Below are positions 1 through 7,914 of a stretch of 35,975 nucleotides of DNA, piece by piece. Each line of letters starts with the position of its first letter. Within the stretch, counting starts at the first letter, position 1. Below the pieces are notes generated by a model. That model was not told the DNA's origin, searched no databases, and saw only the letters and a list, made by a program, of their open reading frames with translations. Source of the DNA: Methylomonas sp. (GTDB taxonomy: Bacteria; Pseudomonadota; Gammaproteobacteria; Methylococcales; Methylomonadaceae); contig JALSLS010000417.1 of assembly GCA_026988195.1 (NCBI GenBank), positions 1 through 35,975 on the forward strand, read 5' to 3'. The position numbers and the translations under genes are program-made.

Positions 1-837
1 TCTTGTTTGGCGCTTGAAAAACCTTTGGAGGTTGCCTACTTAGGGCCTGCGGGAACATTTACTCAACAAGCAACCTTTAAACATTTTGGCCAAGCGGTAA
101 ACTCTGTCCCCGTATCATCTATTTATGAGATTTTTACTGAAGTAGAAAAACAACATTGTCAGTTTGGCGTGGTTCCTGTTGAAAACTCGACAGGTGGCGT
201 TATTGCGCATACCTTTGATAGATTTATCACTTCATCTTTAAAAATTTGTGGTGAAGTTGAATATAAAGTTCATCATAATTTAATGGGAAATGCTAAAGAC
301 CTAGCTGAAGTGACGGAAGTATTATCACATCAACAGTCTCTAGCTCAATGCAGACAATGGCTTGATATTCATTTGCCTGGAGTGGTGTGTACAGCTGTTA
401 ATAGTAATGCTGAGGCAGCTCGCTTAGTGGTTGGCAGTCAGTCTAAAATGGCAATTGCAGGGGAAGCCGCAGCTCAGCAATATGATCTCGATATATTAGA
501 AAAAAATATTGAGGATGAATCTAATAATACTACACGTTTTATTATTATTGGTCAGCAGGAGCCCAACTCTACAGGGATGGATAAAACATCATTGTTAATT
601 TCTACGGCTAATAGGGCTGGAGCTTTACAGCAAATTATTGCCCCGTTTGCCAAATATGGAATAAGCATGTCACATATTGAATCTAGGCCTTCAAAGCAAG
701 GGTTATGGGATTATGTTTTCTTTATTGATATTAATGGCCATAAAAATGATGAAAATGTATCTAAAGCATTAGACGAGTTAAAACAAAATGTTAATGTGTT
801 GAATGTTTTAGGTTCTTATCCTAAAGCTGTTATTTGA
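1..837 (+). CDS. pheA: Bifunctional chorismate mutase/prephenate dehydratase (P-protein), 5' truncated by window edge
   Basis: Converts prephenate to phenylpyruvate for phenylalanine synthesis in the cytoplasm. The reading frame is open from base 1, so the gene begins upstream. The visible part holds the whole prephenate dehydratase domain (starting YLGPAGTFTQQA, with the ENSTGG and TTRF motifs) and a C-terminal ACT domain from about visible residue 195, with the ESRPSK phenylalanine-binding motif. An in-frame TTG at base 7 could be mistaken for a start. However, the residues before it (Ser-Cys-Leu-Ala-Leu-Glu) match the linker that joins the chorismate mutase domain to the dehydratase domain in Pseudomonas-type PheA, so the mutase domain (about 90 residues) should lie just outside the window. 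The stop is 14 bases before hisC, consistent with an operon. The ACT domain predicts feedback inhibition by phenylalanine. Confidence 0.96.
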   Translation, partial: SCLALEKPLEVAYLGPAGTFTQQATFKHFGQAVNSVPVSSIYEIFTEVEKQHCQFGVVPVENSTGGVIAHTFDRFITSSLKICGEVEYKVHHNLMGNAKDLAEVTEVLSHQQSLAQCRQWLDIHLPGVVCTAVNSNAEAARLVVGSQSKMAIAGEAAAQQYDLDILEKNIEDESNNTTRFIIIGQQEPNSTGMDKTSLLISTANRAGALQQIIAPFAKYGISMSHIESRPSKQGLWDYVFFIDINGHKNDENVSKALDELKQNVNVLNVLGSYPKAVI

Positions 838-851
838 CGGTAGGCTTTATA

Positions 852-1961
852 ATGAAAAATACAATAAGTAAACTTGCGCTTCAGGGCGTTCAAAACCTTG
901 TACCTTATAAAGCTGGGAAGCCAGTTGATGAGTTAGAAAGAGAGCTAGGTTTGACTAAAATTGTTAAACTAGCCTCAAATGAAAATTCATTAGGACCTGG
1001 CCCAAAGGTTCTACAAGCTATTCAGAAAACATTGCCTGAATTGTCACGCTACCCAGATGGAAATGGCTTTGCTTTAAAATCTGCATTGGCAAATAAACTA
1101 AATATTTCAATGGATCAAATTACTTTAGGTAATGGCTCAAATGAAATATTAGAATTGCTTGCTCGTACTTTCTTAACGCCGGCGTTAGAGGTTGTCTTCT
1201 CTCAGCATGCTTTTGCTGTGTACCCCTTGGTAACACAAGCAGTAGGGGCAACCGCTAAAATAGCACCTGCACTAAATTATGGACATGATTTAATTGCAAT
1301 GCAGTCTTTGGTTAATGATAAGACACGGCTGGTCTTTATCGCCAACCCAAATAATCCGACGGGTACTTTATTACCTCCGCAACAATTAAAACAATTTATT
1401 TCCACACTCCCTGATACGGTTATTTGTGTACTGGATGAAGCTTATTTTGAGTTTATCGCAACTAAAGATGCTGCTGATTCTATTTCATGGCTGAATGAGT
1501 ATCCAAACTTAGTGATTACTCGCACGTTTTCCAAAGCTTATGGCTTGGCAGGGTTACGAGTGGGTTACTGTATATCTTCAAATGAAATAGCTGATTTACT
1601 CAATAGAGTACGCCAACCATTTAATAATAACCAATTGGCATTGGTTGCAGCTGAAGCCGCTTTGGCTGACCAAGAATACCTTGCAAAAACCATTGCAGTC
1701 AATACAAAGGGAATGCAACAGTTAACCACAGCCTTTACAGCGTTAGATTTAAGCTGGATTCCATCCTTTGGTAACTTTGTTGCTGTTGATATAAAACAGC
1801 CAGCTATGCCTATTTATGAGGCGTTATTAAACAAAGGTGTCATAGTGCGCCCAGTTGCAAATTATGAAATGCCTAATTATTTACGAATAAGCATAGGAAC
1901 AGAACAAGAAAACCAGTTCTTTATTAACGCATTAAAAGATGTACTGACTGAGTCAAGCTAA
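852..1961 (+). CDS. hisC: Histidinol-phosphate / aromatic aminotransferase, HisC family
   Basis: A 369-residue pyridoxal-phosphate aminotransferase of fold type I. The PLP lysine is Lys228 in RTFSKAYGLAGLRVGY; ASNENSLGP near the N-terminus and NPNNPTG are the substrate and cofactor loops of HisC. ATG 852 is chosen over an earlier in-frame TTG at 834, which overlaps the pheA stop. The ATG has GGTAGG about 8 bases upstream and the following residues align with HisC starts. Sitting between pheA and tyrA, it probably transaminates phenylpyruvate or hydroxyphenylpyruvate as well as, or instead of, imidazole-acetol phosphate. That broader role is inferred from context. It ends two bases before the next gene. 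Confidence 0.93.
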   Translation: MKNTISKLALQGVQNLVPYKAGKPVDELERELGLTKIVKLASNENSLGPGPKVLQAIQKTLPELSRYPDGNGFALKSALANKLNISMDQITLGNGSNEILELLARTFLTPALEVVFSQHAFAVYPLVTQAVGATAKIAPALNYGHDLIAMQSLVNDKTRLVFIANPNNPTGTLLPPQQLKQFISTLPDTVICVLDEAYFEFIATKDAADSISWLNEYPNLVITRTFSKAYGLAGLRVGYCISSNEIADLLNRVRQPFNNNQLALVAAEAALADQEYLAKTIAVNTKGMQQLTTAFTALDLSWIPSFGNFVAVDIKQPAMPIYEALLNKGVIVRPVANYEMPNYLRISIGTEQENQFFINALKDVLTESS

Positions 1962-1963
1962 GT

Positions 1964-4153
1964 ATGTTTAATAAAATTTGTATTATCGGTATTGGGTTAA
2001 TGGGTGGCTCTATTGCAAGAGCTGCTAGAGAACGTGGTTTATGTAGTAATATTGTTGCTTTTGGTCGGCAGTCAGGGATAAAAAATCTACAACTTGCTAA
2101 AGAGTTAGGGGTTGTCGATCATTATTATGTCGATATTGAAGCCGCTTTAACAGATGCTGATTGTGTCATTATTTGTACGCCTGTTGGCGCTATGGAGCAA
2201 GTTTTTAAACAGCTGAAACCGTTCTGGAATGACAAGACGCTTTATACTGATGTAGGGAGCACAAAAGCAAGTGTCATTGCCTCAGCAGAGGCGATTTTTG
2301 GAAAGGTTCCTGCTAATTTTATACCCGCTCACCCAATAGCGGGTGCGGAAAAAAGTGGTGTTTCAGCGTCAACAGCAGACTTGTATTTTAATAAGCGTTT
2401 GATTTTAACGCCTGTAGAATCGAATAGTGAAGAGTTACTTAATAAGCTGAGTATATTTTGGCAAAAGATTGGCTCTGTTGTTTCAATAATGAGTGTAAGT
2501 CATCATGATGCTGTATTAGCTGCCACCAGTCACTTACCACATATTTTAGCCTTTTCATTGGTTGATCTATTAGGCCGGAAAGATGAAAAAGAAGAAATTT
2601 TTAAATATGCCGCAGGTGGATTTAAAGACTTTACCCGAATCGCCTCAAGTGATCCAACCATGTGGCTGGATATTTGTATGGCAAACAAACAAGAATTAAT
2701 CCCTTTAATCCAACAGCTCAAAGTTGGCTTGGGGGAAATAGAACAAATGCTGGTTGATGATAACAGTCAGCCACTTTTTGAAACTTTTACGTATGCCAAG
2801 CAAGCAAGGCAACGTTTCCTAAATCAATACGATAACGCTATGTCACAAATAATTAACTTTAATATTCAACCTGGTGGAAGTTTACGTGGAGAAATCCGTG
2901 TGCCAGGAGATAAGTCAATGTCTCACCGTTCTATTATGTTGGGTTCGCTGGCAGAAGGCGTTACTCATGTTAAAGGTTTTTTAAATGCAGAAGATGCTTT
3001 AGCAACATTAGCCGCCTTCAGGGCAATGGGTGTTGAAATTGAAGGGCCGGTTAAGGGTAATGTGACCATTCATGGGGTAGGGAAGCAAGGGCTTAAAGAA
3101 CCAAAAGAGCCGCTTTACCTAGGTAACTCTGGAACCTCAATGCGTTTGTTAAGTGGTTTATTGGCAGGTCAAAAATTTAATACAGTTTTAACGGGTGACA
3201 AGTCTTTATCTTCTCGCCCCATGAAAAGAGTGACGGCACCGTTGGCGACAATGGGGGCTAAAATTGAGACTGAAGCTGATGGCACTGCACCATTACGTAT
3301 TACTGGCACAGATCAGTTAAAAGCTATTGACTATGTTATGCCTATGGCAAGCGCTCAAGTAAAATCCTGCATTCTATTGGCTGGTATGTATGCAGAAGGT
3401 AAAACTACAGTGGTTGAGCCAGCGCCTACTCGTGATCATACTGAAAGAATGTTGAATGGATTTGGTTACCCTGTTCAGCGTGAGGGTGCTAAAGCAAGTA
3501 TTGCTGCTGATGGTAAATTAACTGCAACCGATATTGATGTCCCTAGTGATATTTCTTCAGCTGCATTCTTTTTAGTAGGAGCATCGATTGCACCAGATTC
3601 CGATGTGACTCTGAATCATGTGGGAATTAACCCTACGCGAACCGGTATTATCGATATATTGCGCTTAATGGGAGCCAATATTGAGGTAATGAATGAGCGT
3701 TCTGTCGGTGGGGAGCCAGTTGCTGATTTACGTGTACGATCAAGCCAGTTAAAAGGTATTGATATTCCAGAAGCATTAGTGCCTTTGGCTATTGATGAAT
3801 TTCCAGTGCTTTTTGTAGCGGCTGCTTGTGCGGAAGGGAAAACAACTTTGACGGGTGCTAAAGAGTTACGGGTTAAAGAATGTGATCGTATACAAGTCAT
3901 GGCTGATGGACTTCAAACCTTGGGTGTTGATGCCACTGCGACAGAAGATGGAATGATAATTCAGGGTAAGGTCGTTGACTCAATTGGTGGTGGGGAAGTT
4001 GACTCTCATGATGATCACCGTATCGCCATGTCATTTTCAATCGCAGGCCTTAGGGCAACGGCTCCTATTACAGTGCTTGATTGTGAAAATGTGAATACTT
4101 CTTTTCCTGAATTTCGTGATTTATCAACCAAATTAGGGTTGAAATTAACATGA
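1964..4153 (+). CDS. tyrA-aroA: Fused prephenate dehydrogenase (TyrA) / EPSP synthase (AroA)
   Basis: A 729-residue fusion of two steps of aromatic synthesis. Residues 1 to about 290 are TyrA: an NAD-binding Rossmann motif GIGLMGGS at residues 8-15, the catalytic-region HPIAG, and SHLPHILAF. From about residue 300 comes a full EPSP synthase with VPGDKSMSHRS (PEP-binding lysine), LGNSGTSMRLLSG, SLSSRPMKR and the C-terminal KECDRI and DDHRIAM motifs. The AroA half makes 5-enolpyruvylshikimate-3-phosphate, while the TyrA half oxidises prephenate to hydroxyphenylpyruvate. The same fusion is known in Pseudomonas and other gammaproteobacteria, and the length is normal for it. The open frame is continuous, so the fusion is not an assembly artefact. 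It overlaps cmk by four bases (ATGA), indicating translational coupling. Confidence 0.96.
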   Translation: MFNKICIIGIGLMGGSIARAARERGLCSNIVAFGRQSGIKNLQLAKELGVVDHYYVDIEAALTDADCVIICTPVGAMEQVFKQLKPFWNDKTLYTDVGSTKASVIASAEAIFGKVPANFIPAHPIAGAEKSGVSASTADLYFNKRLILTPVESNSEELLNKLSIFWQKIGSVVSIMSVSHHDAVLAATSHLPHILAFSLVDLLGRKDEKEEIFKYAAGGFKDFTRIASSDPTMWLDICMANKQELIPLIQQLKVGLGEIEQMLVDDNSQPLFETFTYAKQARQRFLNQYDNAMSQIINFNIQPGGSLRGEIRVPGDKSMSHRSIMLGSLAEGVTHVKGFLNAEDALATLAAFRAMGVEIEGPVKGNVTIHGVGKQGLKEPKEPLYLGNSGTSMRLLSGLLAGQKFNTVLTGDKSLSSRPMKRVTAPLATMGAKIETEADGTAPLRITGTDQLKAIDYVMPMASAQVKSCILLAGMYAEGKTTVVEPAPTRDHTERMLNGFGYPVQREGAKASIAADGKLTATDIDVPSDISSAAFFLVGASIAPDSDVTLNHVGINPTRTGIIDILRLMGANIEVMNERSVGGEPVADLRVRSSQLKGIDIPEALVPLAIDEFPVLFVAAACAEGKTTLTGAKELRVKECDRIQVMADGLQTLGVDATATEDGMIIQGKVVDSIGGGEVDSHDDHRIAMSFSIAGLRATAPITVLDCENVNTSFPEFRDLSTKLGLKLT

Positions 4154-4806
4154 AGCCCCCTGTATTAACAATTGATGGGCCCAGTGGAGCTGGTAAGGGA
4201 ACAGTAAGCCGATCTGTTGCTAAAAAGTTAGGCTGGCATTATTTAGATAGTGGTTCTATTTACCGGTCTTTAGCTATTGCGGTGTCAGATAAACAAATTG
4301 ATTTGTTGGATATTGCTTCAATTGTGGATATTGCGAAAGCTATCTCTTTAGAATTTGAATGTGGTGACGAGTTAGTGGTAAAACTCGATGGGGTTGATAT
4401 TACGGATAGACTTCCTTCTGAAGCGACCGGGAATGTTGCATCAATTATTGCCGCCTACCCCGATGTTCGTGCTGTTTTATTACAGAAGCAAAAAGATTTT
4501 CAACAGGCTCCTGGTTTAGTTGCAGACGGCCGGGATATGGGAACAGTGGTTTTTCCTGAAGCAGAAAATAAAGTTTTTTTAACGGCAAGTGCACAAGAAA
4601 GGGCAAGTCGAAGATATAAACAGTTGAAAGAAAAAAGAATTGATGCTAATCTTGCACAAATAACTAAAGAGATAGAAGCACGTGATCGTAGAGATCAGGA
4701 ACGTGCATCTGCACCCTTAAAGGCAGCAGACGATGCTCTTTTTATAGATTCTTCTAATCTATCTGTTGATCAGGTAATAGAAGAAGTCATGAATTTGATT
4801 CGATAA
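4150..4806 (+). CDS. cmk: Cytidylate kinase
   Basis: Phosphorylates CMP and dCMP with ATP in pyrimidine nucleotide recycling. At 218 residues it has the usual length. The P-loop GPSGAGKGT is at residues 10-18, followed by YLDSGSIYR (the NMP-binding region), DGRDMGTVVFP and the ERASRR and RDRRDQERA lid arginines. Its ATG overlaps the tyrA-aroA stop in an ATGA junction. The aroA-cmk-rpsA order is conserved in many Proteobacteria and the gene is probably cotranscribed with the aromatic genes. About 118 bases separate it from rpsA, which probably has its own promoter and leader. Confidence 0.97.
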   Translation: MKPPVLTIDGPSGAGKGTVSRSVAKKLGWHYLDSGSIYRSLAIAVSDKQIDLLDIASIVDIAKAISLEFECGDELVVKLDGVDITDRLPSEATGNVASIIAAYPDVRAVLLQKQKDFQQAPGLVADGRDMGTVVFPEAENKVFLTASAQERASRRYKQLKEKRIDANLAQITKEIEARDRRDQERASAPLKAADDALFIDSSNLSVDQVIEEVMNLIR

Positions 4807-4924
4807 TGAATCATAGGTGGTTGTTAAATAATAATATTTAGCGGCTTTATTTTATAACTTTAAAAATATTAACTTGTTTACGCTCTAATATTTAGGGTAA
4901 CAAAAACAGGTGTGGGAAAAACAA

Positions 4925-6589
4925 ATGAGCGAGAGCTTTGCGGAGATGTTCGAAGAAAGTCTAGTACGTACTGAAATGCGTCCTGGTGCTATGTTAATTG
5001 GTACAGTGATTGATATCGATAATGATTTTGTTATCGTTAGTGCACAAGCCAAATCTGAAGGTGTTATACCTAAATGGCAGTTTTTAACGCCAGATGGTGA
5101 ACTTGAAGTAAGTGTTGGTGATGAAGTTGAGGTAGCACTTGATTTATTCGAAGATGGACTTGGGTCTACGCTTCTTTCCCGTGATAAAGCTAAGAAAAAT
5201 AAAGCTTGGGGCGAACTTGAAACTGCTTTTGAAGGCGACGAAACAATCATTGGTCGTATCAATGGTAAAGTGCGTGGTGGTTTCACTGTTGCAGTGGGTG
5301 CTTTACGTGCCTTCTTACCGGGTTCATTAGTTGATGTTCGTCCAATTAGAGATACTACCTTCTTAGAAGGGCGTGATCTTGAATTTAAAGTGATCAAAAT
5401 TGATCAAAAACGTAATAACGTTGTTCTATCTCGTCGTGCTGTAGTTGAAAAAGAATACAGTGCAGAAAGAGAAGAGTTAATGAAAACTCTTGAAGATGGT
5501 GCAGTCGTTAAAGGTATCGTTAAAAACTTAACTGATTACGGTGCATTTATCGATTTAGGCGGTATTGATGGTTTATTACATATCACTGATATGGCATGGC
5601 GTCGTATTCGTCATCCTTCTGAGTGTGTTGAGATCGGTCAAGAAATCGAAGTTAAAGTTCTTAAATTCGATAAAGAGAAAACACGTGTTTCATTAGGTAT
5701 GAAACAAATGGGTGAAGATCCATGGAAAGAAATTGCAGACCGTTACCCAGCTGCAACACGTGTAAAAGGTAAAGTTAATAACTTAACTGATTATGGTTGT
5801 TTTGTAGAAATTGAAGAAGGCGTTGAAGGTTTAGTTCACGTTTCTGAAATGGACTGGACCAATAAAAACGTTAACCCATCTAAAGTTGTTCAGTTAGGTG
5901 ATGAAGTTGAAGTGATGGTTCTTGAAATTGACGAAGAACGTCGTCGTATTTCTCTAGGTATGAAGCAATGTCGTACTAATCCTTGGGATGAGTTCGCTGC
6001 AACACATAACAAAGGCGATAAAATTTCAGGAAAAATCAAATCTATCACTGACTTTGGTGTATTCATCGGTCTTGAAGGTGGAATTGATGGTTTAGTTCAC
6101 ACATCTGATATTACTTGGAATGAAGGTGATAAAGAAGCAATCCGTGAATATAAACGTGGTGATGAAGTTGAAACAATCATCCTAGCGGTTGACTCTGAGC
6201 GTGAACGTATCTCTTTAGGTATCAAACAATTAGAACAAGACCCATTCCAAAACTATATTGGTCTTAATGAGAAAGGTAGTTTAGTTAAAGGTATTGTTAA
6301 GTCGGTTGATGCAAAAGGTGCAGTCATTGAACTAGCTGATAATATTGAAGGCTACTTAAGAGCTTCTGAAATTCAGCGTGATCGTGTTGAAGATGCGAGC
6401 ACACTATTGAAAGTTGGCGAAGAAATTGAAGCTAAATTCATTGGTGTTGATAAGAAAACAAAATCTATCTCTTTATCAATAAAAGCTAAAGATAATGATG
6501 AAGAATCTTCAACTATGAAAGAATATGGCGCTCAAGCAGCTGCTGGATCTGCTACACTTGGAGATATCTTCAAGCAATTAGAAAAATAA
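4925..6589 (+). CDS. rpsA: 30S ribosomal protein S1
   Basis: The mRNA-binding ribosomal protein S1, 554 residues from this start (E. coli 557). It consists of six OB-fold S1 repeats. Repeats 3 to 6 are obvious from recurring motifs such as VKNLTDYGAFIDLGGIDGL, GKVNNLTDYGCFVEIEEG and GKIKSITDFGVFIGLEGG, each followed by a variant of ISLGMKQ. The frame is open to a GTG at 4910, but ATG 4925 (MSESFAEMFEESL) matches the family N-terminus. No strong Shine-Dalgarno is seen, as is usual for rpsA, whose leader is structured and autoregulated. The codons look more uniform than those of its neighbours, as expected for a highly expressed gene. It is followed by an intrinsic terminator. Confidence 0.98.
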   Translation: MSESFAEMFEESLVRTEMRPGAMLIGTVIDIDNDFVIVSAQAKSEGVIPKWQFLTPDGELEVSVGDEVEVALDLFEDGLGSTLLSRDKAKKNKAWGELETAFEGDETIIGRINGKVRGGFTVAVGALRAFLPGSLVDVRPIRDTTFLEGRDLEFKVIKIDQKRNNVVLSRRAVVEKEYSAEREELMKTLEDGAVVKGIVKNLTDYGAFIDLGGIDGLLHITDMAWRRIRHPSECVEIGQEIEVKVLKFDKEKTRVSLGMKQMGEDPWKEIADRYPAATRVKGKVNNLTDYGCFVEIEEGVEGLVHVSEMDWTNKNVNPSKVVQLGDEVEVMVLEIDEERRRISLGMKQCRTNPWDEFAATHNKGDKISGKIKSITDFGVFIGLEGGIDGLVHTSDITWNEGDKEAIREYKRGDEVETIILAVDSERERISLGIKQLEQDPFQNYIGLNEKGSLVKGIVKSVDAKGAVIELADNIEGYLRASEIQRDRVEDASTLLKVGEEIEAKFIGVDKKTKSISLSIKAKDNDEESSTMKEYGAQAAAGSATLGDIFKQLEK

Positions 6590-6599
6590 GATAGACTTT

Positions 6600-6635
6600 A
6601 AAGGGGGGGTTATTTAGTTTAACTTCCCCTTTTTT
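6600..6635 (+). terminator. Rho-independent terminator after rpsA
   Basis: A 7-bp stem AAAGGGG / CCCCTTT (6600-6606 with 6626-6632) closes a loop of about 19 bases and runs into TTTTT, ten bases after the rpsA stop. The long G-run could also pair in a shifted register. It separates rpsA from ihfB. Confidence 0.8.
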
Positions 6636-6651
6636 ATTTCTAGGATTTAAT

Positions 6652-6957
6652 GTGACAAAATCAGAATTAATTGAAGCTTTGGCAAGGCAGTTACACCACC
6701 TTGCTTTTAAAGATGTTGAACTTGCTGTTAATTGTGTTATCGAACAAATGAGCGAGACACTATCAACTGGCGATAGGATTGAAATTAGAGGTTTTGGCAG
6801 CTTTTCTTTGCATCACCGAGCTCCACGTATGGGGAGAAACCCTAAAACAGGTGAAGCTGTATCGTTGACTGCTAAATATGTACCTCATTTTAAACCTGGA
6901 AAAGAACTAAGGGATCGTGTAGACGAATCTCGTGAAAAATTCAAAATCATAGACTAA
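6652..6957 (+). CDS. ihfB: Integration host factor subunit beta
   Basis: A 101-residue HU/IHF-family DNA-bending protein, the beta partner of the IHF heterodimer. It begins with MTKSELIEALARQ and carries the beta-arm signature GFGSFSLHHRAPRMGRNPKTG, including the intercalating proline region. The start is GTG 6652, with TAGGA seven bases upstream. The ATG at 6650 overlaps it but is in the wrong frame. Position after rpsA is the conserved location for ihfB rather than for ihfA or HU. The C-terminal tail (VDESREKFKIID) is a few residues longer than in E. coli. Confidence 0.95.
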   Translation: MTKSELIEALARQLHHLAFKDVELAVNCVIEQMSETLSTGDRIEIRGFGSFSLHHRAPRMGRNPKTGEAVSLTAKYVPHFKPGKELRDRVDESREKFKIID

Positions 6958-7006
6958 GGGAGGTGGAAATGAATAACTACCCAACCTTACAGGCACTAAA
7001 AGCATA

Positions 7007-7031
7007 AGAATAGCTAAAGCTCTTCTAATCT
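7007..7031 (+). terminator. Possible weak terminator after ihfB
   Basis: AGAATAGC (7007-7014) can pair with GCTCTTCT (7019-7026) with one mismatch around a TAAA loop. AATCTTTTT follows. The stem is short and AT-rich, so this is only a candidate. The rest of 6958-7102 shows no gene. Confidence 0.35.
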
Positions 7032-7102
7032 TTTTATCCGCATAGTGGGTGATTCTTTACTCCCAGTTCCCTAATTATTCAACGCATTAACTAAACATAT
7101 CG

Positions 7103-7354
7103 ATGAAAATAATTTTTATAGCTCTATTTTCTTTTGTTTTTTTTATTGCGTTGATTTTTTCGCTACTGAATTTTCATTCAGTACAAATAAACCTCGGCTT
7201 TACTTCATTATCTCTTCCTTTAGCGGTAGCTTTAACTGCAGAGTTATTTGTGGGCATAGGTATTGGAATGCTAGTATCTTTTATTAAAATCTTAAAGTTA
7301 AAGTCAGACTATACTCAGCTAGGTAAACGGTTTAAGCAATCTTTAAAAAAATAA
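7103..7354 (+). CDS. lapA: LapA-family (DUF1049) inner-membrane protein
   Basis: A small protein of 83 residues with two hydrophobic helices (about 3-25 and 40-62) separated by the FHSVQINLGFTSLSLPLAVAL segment that marks the LapA/DUF1049 family. A short basic tail (KLKSDYTQLGKRFKQSLKK) follows. In E. coli LapA works with LapB (YciM) to control LpxC proteolysis and so lipopolysaccharide synthesis. The usual partner lapB does not follow here; the next genes are feoABC. The position after ihfB is the conserved one and supports the call. The role in LPS control is inferred from the family. Confidence 0.85.
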   Translation: MKIIFIALFSFVFFIALIFSLLNFHSVQINLGFTSLSLPLAVALTAELFVGIGIGMLVSFIKILKLKSDYTQLGKRFKQSLKK

Positions 7355-7425
7355 CTCACAATTGGACTGTGAAAAGTAGGCTGTTTTTTGATTATAAGTT
7401 AACTAGCAATACCCGCCACTTTATT

Positions 7426-7542
7426 AGCTACGAATTTAAGACAGAGCAGTCTATAAACCGTAAAGCAGGCAATCTTTTCTGCCCACCCTATTTTTTTTGC
7501 ATGAAAATCTATCCCACTATAAGTTGATTGCTCAGCATCTTG
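7426..7542 (+). repeat. Family G dispersed repeat, copy 1 (internally deleted)
   Basis: This stretch matches the reverse complement of 18961-19122. Shared blocks include CTACGAATTTA, CAATCTTTTCTGCCCACC, CATGAARATCTATCCC and CTCAG...CATCTTG. It lacks about 42 bases that in the other copy lie between two TGCCCACC repeats, as if one unit was lost by recombination between them. The rest of 7355-7630 shows no gene. Confidence 0.75.
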
Positions 7543-7633
7543 AATAAAACCTATCTGCCAGCCTGTTGGCCCCCTCTCTATAACCCTAAAAAACTTTTAC
7601 CTTAGGCAGTTTTTTATGATATATTTAGGTAAA

Positions 7634-7656
7634 TGAGAATTATTATCAACTATAAT
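7634..7656 (+). promoter_or_regulatory. Fur box and -10 region of the feo operon
   Basis: TGAGAAT-T-ATTATCA at 7634-7648 fits the 7-1-7 Fur operator. The two halves are inverted repeats with one mismatch (TGATAAT expected). A perfect -10 hexamer TATAAT lies at 7651-7656, two bases downstream, so bound Fur-Fe(II) would block RNA polymerase. No good -35 is visible at the right distance. Position about 30 bases before feoA supports iron repression of feoABC. Confidence 0.8.
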
Positions 7657-7680
7657 TTTAACTTAGCTACCTTTTTATAT

Positions 7681-7914
7681 ATGTCAATTAAATTAAAAAT
7701 GCTTGCCGTTGGGGATCATGGAAAAATTATTGGTTTCGAGAAGTCTGGTAAAGCATATCGTAAAAGGTTATTAGCCATGGGCTTAATTCCTGGGACAGAC
7801 TTTACCATTACCCGATTTGCACCTTTAGGTGACCCTGTGGAAATTAGAATTAGAGGCTTTTCTTTAACTTTACGTAAAAATGAAGCATCTGTTTTACTGA
7901 TTGAAAAATTATGA
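7681..7914 (+). CDS. feoA: Ferrous iron transport protein A
   Basis: An SH3-like cytosolic protein of 77 residues needed for FeoB-dependent ferrous iron uptake. Family residues are visible in GKIIGFEKSGKAYRKRLLAMGLIPG and FAPLGDPVEIRIRGFSLTLRK. The frame is open to an ATG at 7633, but that codon lies inside the Fur box and upstream of the -10. ATG 7681 gives a standard FeoA length. No clear Shine-Dalgarno precedes it. The stop overlaps the feoB start (ATGA), so the two are translationally coupled. Confidence 0.93.
   Translation: MSIKLKMLAVGDHGKIIGFEKSGKAYRKRLLAMGLIPGTDFTITRFAPLGDPVEIRIRGFSLTLRKNEASVLLIEKL

Noticed and set aside
834..851. Earlier TTG start for hisC
   Set aside because: It overlaps the pheA stop, lacks a ribosome binding site at the right distance and adds residues not found in HisC.
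6958..7102. Possible small RNA or tRNA after ihfB
   Set aside because: No cloverleaf or conserved T-loop is seen; only a weak hairpin that may be a terminator.
7633..7680. N-terminal extension of feoA from ATG 7633
   Set aside because: The codon lies one base before the Fur box and upstream of TATAAT, and FeoA proteins are about 75 residues.
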